The notes beneath the pieces are model-generated. The model saw only the letters and a list, made by a program, of their open reading frames with translations. It ran no database searches and was not told the DNA's origin. Below are positions 14,666 to 15,391 of a stretch of 15,391 nt of DNA, one piece after another. The first letter of the stretch is position 1; each line of letters opens with the position of its first letter. The translations under genes and the position numbers were made by a program. The stretch is from Thomasclavelia sp. (GTDB lineage Bacteria > Bacillota_I > Bacilli_A > Erysipelotrichales > Coprobacillaceae). The stretch spans positions 1 through 15,391 of the forward strand of contig JAHHSU010000024.1 of the NCBI GenBank assembly GCA_020025035.1, read 5' to 3'.

Positions 14666-14693
14666 ATTATACTTTTTTTAACTATAAATTCAA
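14666..14693 (-). promoter_or_regulatory. Promoter of the regulator-potABCD operon
   Basis: On the minus strand, TTGAAT (14693-14688, four of six) is followed by a 16-nt spacer and a perfect TATAAT (14671-14666). Transcription would start near 14659, immediately before the inverted repeat at 14626-14654. This is the only good promoter upstream of the five-gene operon. Confidence 0.6.
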
Positions 14694-14738
14694 TACTTTA
14701 CTAGTATTTTATTTTATCTATAACTGTATACTTTTAGC

Positions 14739-14766
14739 ATAATTTGTCTAACTTTAGGCAAACTAT
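14739..14766. promoter_or_regulatory. Near-perfect inverted repeat over the bcp -35 region
   Basis: The arms ATAATTTGTCTAA (14739-14751) and TTAGGCAAACTAT (14754-14766) pair at 11 of 13 positions around CT. The right arm covers the place where the -35 box of the bcp promoter must lie. The TTTGCCTAA core, read on the minus strand, resembles operators of the MntR/DtxR metal-sensor family. That identification is inference. Confidence 0.45.
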
Positions 14767-14784
14767 TTGTTTTTCTTTAACAAA

Positions 14785-14790
14785 TATAAT
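14785..14790 (+). promoter_or_regulatory. -10 element of the bcp promoter
   Basis: A perfect TATAAT lies 26 nt upstream of the bcp ATG, with no good -35 match 16-18 nt further up (ACTATT at 14762-14767). A weak -35 covered by an inverted repeat suggests a regulated promoter. Transcription would begin near 14797, just before the AAAGGAG ribosome binding site. Confidence 0.5.
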
Positions 14791-14816
14791 ACAATACAAA
14801 AAAAGGAGAGATAAAT

Positions 14817-15275
14817 ATGATAGAAATAAATCAAAAACTACCAAATATTTCATTGCATTTTGATAATGGAGAAGTTAAAAATATTAATGACTTTAAAGGA
14901 CAAAAATTAATATTATTCTTTTATCCTAAAGACTCTACATCAGGTTGTACCAAAGAAGCATGTTCAATTAATTATCATTATAAAAAATTACTGGATTTAG
15001 GATATCAAGCTATTGGAATTAGTCCACAAAATGCAAAATCTAAGCAAAAATTTCGTGATCAAAATGATTTAATAATGCCTCTTGTTTGTGATGAAGATAC
15101 TTCTATTTGTCAGGCATTTGGTTTATGGCAAGAAAAGAAATTATATGGTCGTACATATATGGGAGTAGTACGTACAACTTATATTATCGATGAAGATGGA
15201 GTTGTAACACACATTATTCCAAAAGTAAATGTAAGTAGTCATGGAGAAGATTTAGTTCATTTATTAGAAAAATAA
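14817..15275 (+). CDS. bcp: Bcp/PrxQ-type thiol peroxiredoxin
   Basis: Cytosolic peroxidase that reduces hydrogen peroxide and organic hydroperoxides through a reactive cysteine, recycled by thioredoxin. The 152 residues match the family length. The thioredoxin-like fold begins with LPNISLHFDNGEV and LILFFYPKDSTSGCTKEAC. The peroxidatic C44 lies in the P37xxxTxxC44 motif and the resolving cysteine is C49, the five-residue spacing of atypical 2-Cys PrxQ enzymes. Downstream FGLW, GRTYMGVVRTTYIID and VTHIIPKVNVSSHGEDLV are also typical. GGAGAG lies 6 nt before the ATG. It is a single-gene unit: it has its own promoter, shares a divergent intergenic region with the pot regulator, and is closed by a terminator directly after its stop codon. 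Confidence 0.94.
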   Translation: MIEINQKLPNISLHFDNGEVKNINDFKGQKLILFFYPKDSTSGCTKEACSINYHYKKLLDLGYQAIGISPQNAKSKQKFRDQNDLIMPLVCDEDTSICQAFGLWQEKKLYGRTYMGVVRTTYIIDEDGVVTHIIPKVNVSSHGEDLVHLLEK

Positions 15276-15300
15276 AGTTACTATAAAAAGTAACTTTTTT
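15274..15300 (+). terminator. Rho-independent terminator of bcp
   Basis: AAAGTTACT (15274-15282) pairs exactly with AGTAACTTT (15289-15297) around a 6-nt loop, ending in six T. The stem begins within the bcp stop codon. The remaining 91 bases to the window end hold no gene or clear signal that I can see. Confidence 0.88.
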
Positions 15301-15391
15301 GATTAAGAATACATTATTCAACAATATATACACTAAACTGTCAACGGAAAAATATCATTTCCTTAAAAAAATTAAATTATAAGCATTAAAT

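Noticed and set aside
14692..14708. Inverted repeat AATACT/AGTATT just upstream of the pot operon promoter
   Set aside because: It has six-base arms with a 5-nt centre in very AT-rich DNA. It is much weaker than the 14-bp palindrome nearby and is probably chance.
15316..15344. Minus-strand TTGACA with TTGAAT 17 nt downstream, like a promoter
   Set aside because: The -35 is perfect but the -10 is poor, and it would transcribe into the bcp terminator and antisense to bcp with no gene to serve.
1..15391. CRISPR array, tRNA/rRNA genes, insertion sequence or prophage
   Set aside because: No regularly spaced direct repeats, cloverleaf-like or ribosomal sequence, transposase, integrase or phage gene is visible on either strand.

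Overview
This 15.4 kb window looks like ordinary chromosome from a low-GC Bacillota. The DNA is strongly AT-rich, nearly every gene has a clear AGGAGG-type ribosome binding site, promoters are sigma-A-like and transcription units end in hairpin plus U-tract terminators. An LCP cell-wall protein, a YtvI-type AI-2E protein and the DegV/YigZ/LCP neighbourhood fit this, and the overall flavour recalls Erysipelotrichia-like gut bacteria. That last step is inference only. There is no RNA gene, insertion sequence, prophage or CRISPR array.

Layout: (1) From about 5150 down to 74, on the minus strand, lie a YtvI/AI-2E-type membrane protein, a TtcA-like PP-loop enzyme, a Ca2+/cation:Na+ antiporter, a 132-residue protein of unknown function and an M18 aminopeptidase, closed by a strong terminator. 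(2) At 5174-9762, a DegV fatty-acid-binding protein (minus) diverges from yigZ and an LCP cell-wall ligase (plus, overlapping by 8 nt), followed by a YitT-family membrane protein. The DegV, YigZ and LCP families also sit together in Bacillus subtilis, near degSU. (3) At 9729-14690, on the minus strand, a HTH-cupin regulator is followed by potA, potB, potC and potD, a complete polyamine ABC importer in one tightly coupled operon. A perfect 14-bp inverted repeat lies just downstream of the predicted promoter. A bidirectional terminator at 9729-9762 separates potD from the convergent yitT gene. (4) At 14739-15300, on the plus strand, a Bcp-type peroxiredoxin has its own promoter, a near-palindrome over the -35 region and its own terminator.

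How it fits together: the regulator/pot operon imports spermidine/putrescine, with PotD as a surface lipoprotein, PotB and PotC as the channel and PotA as the ATPase. The other genes are housekeeping: peptide turnover, cation balance, tRNA thiolation, fatty-acid handling, cell-wall polymer attachment and peroxide defence.

Most unusual features: PotA is 526 residues long and its C-terminal TOBE domain is split by about 160-180 residues made of two diverged copies of a module that resembles Ig-like repeats of Gram-positive surface proteins. The LCP protein carries a solute-binding-protein-like segment between its membrane helices and its catalytic domain. Several candidate operators and translation signals are also described. 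I found no clear defence or other wholly new multi-gene system.
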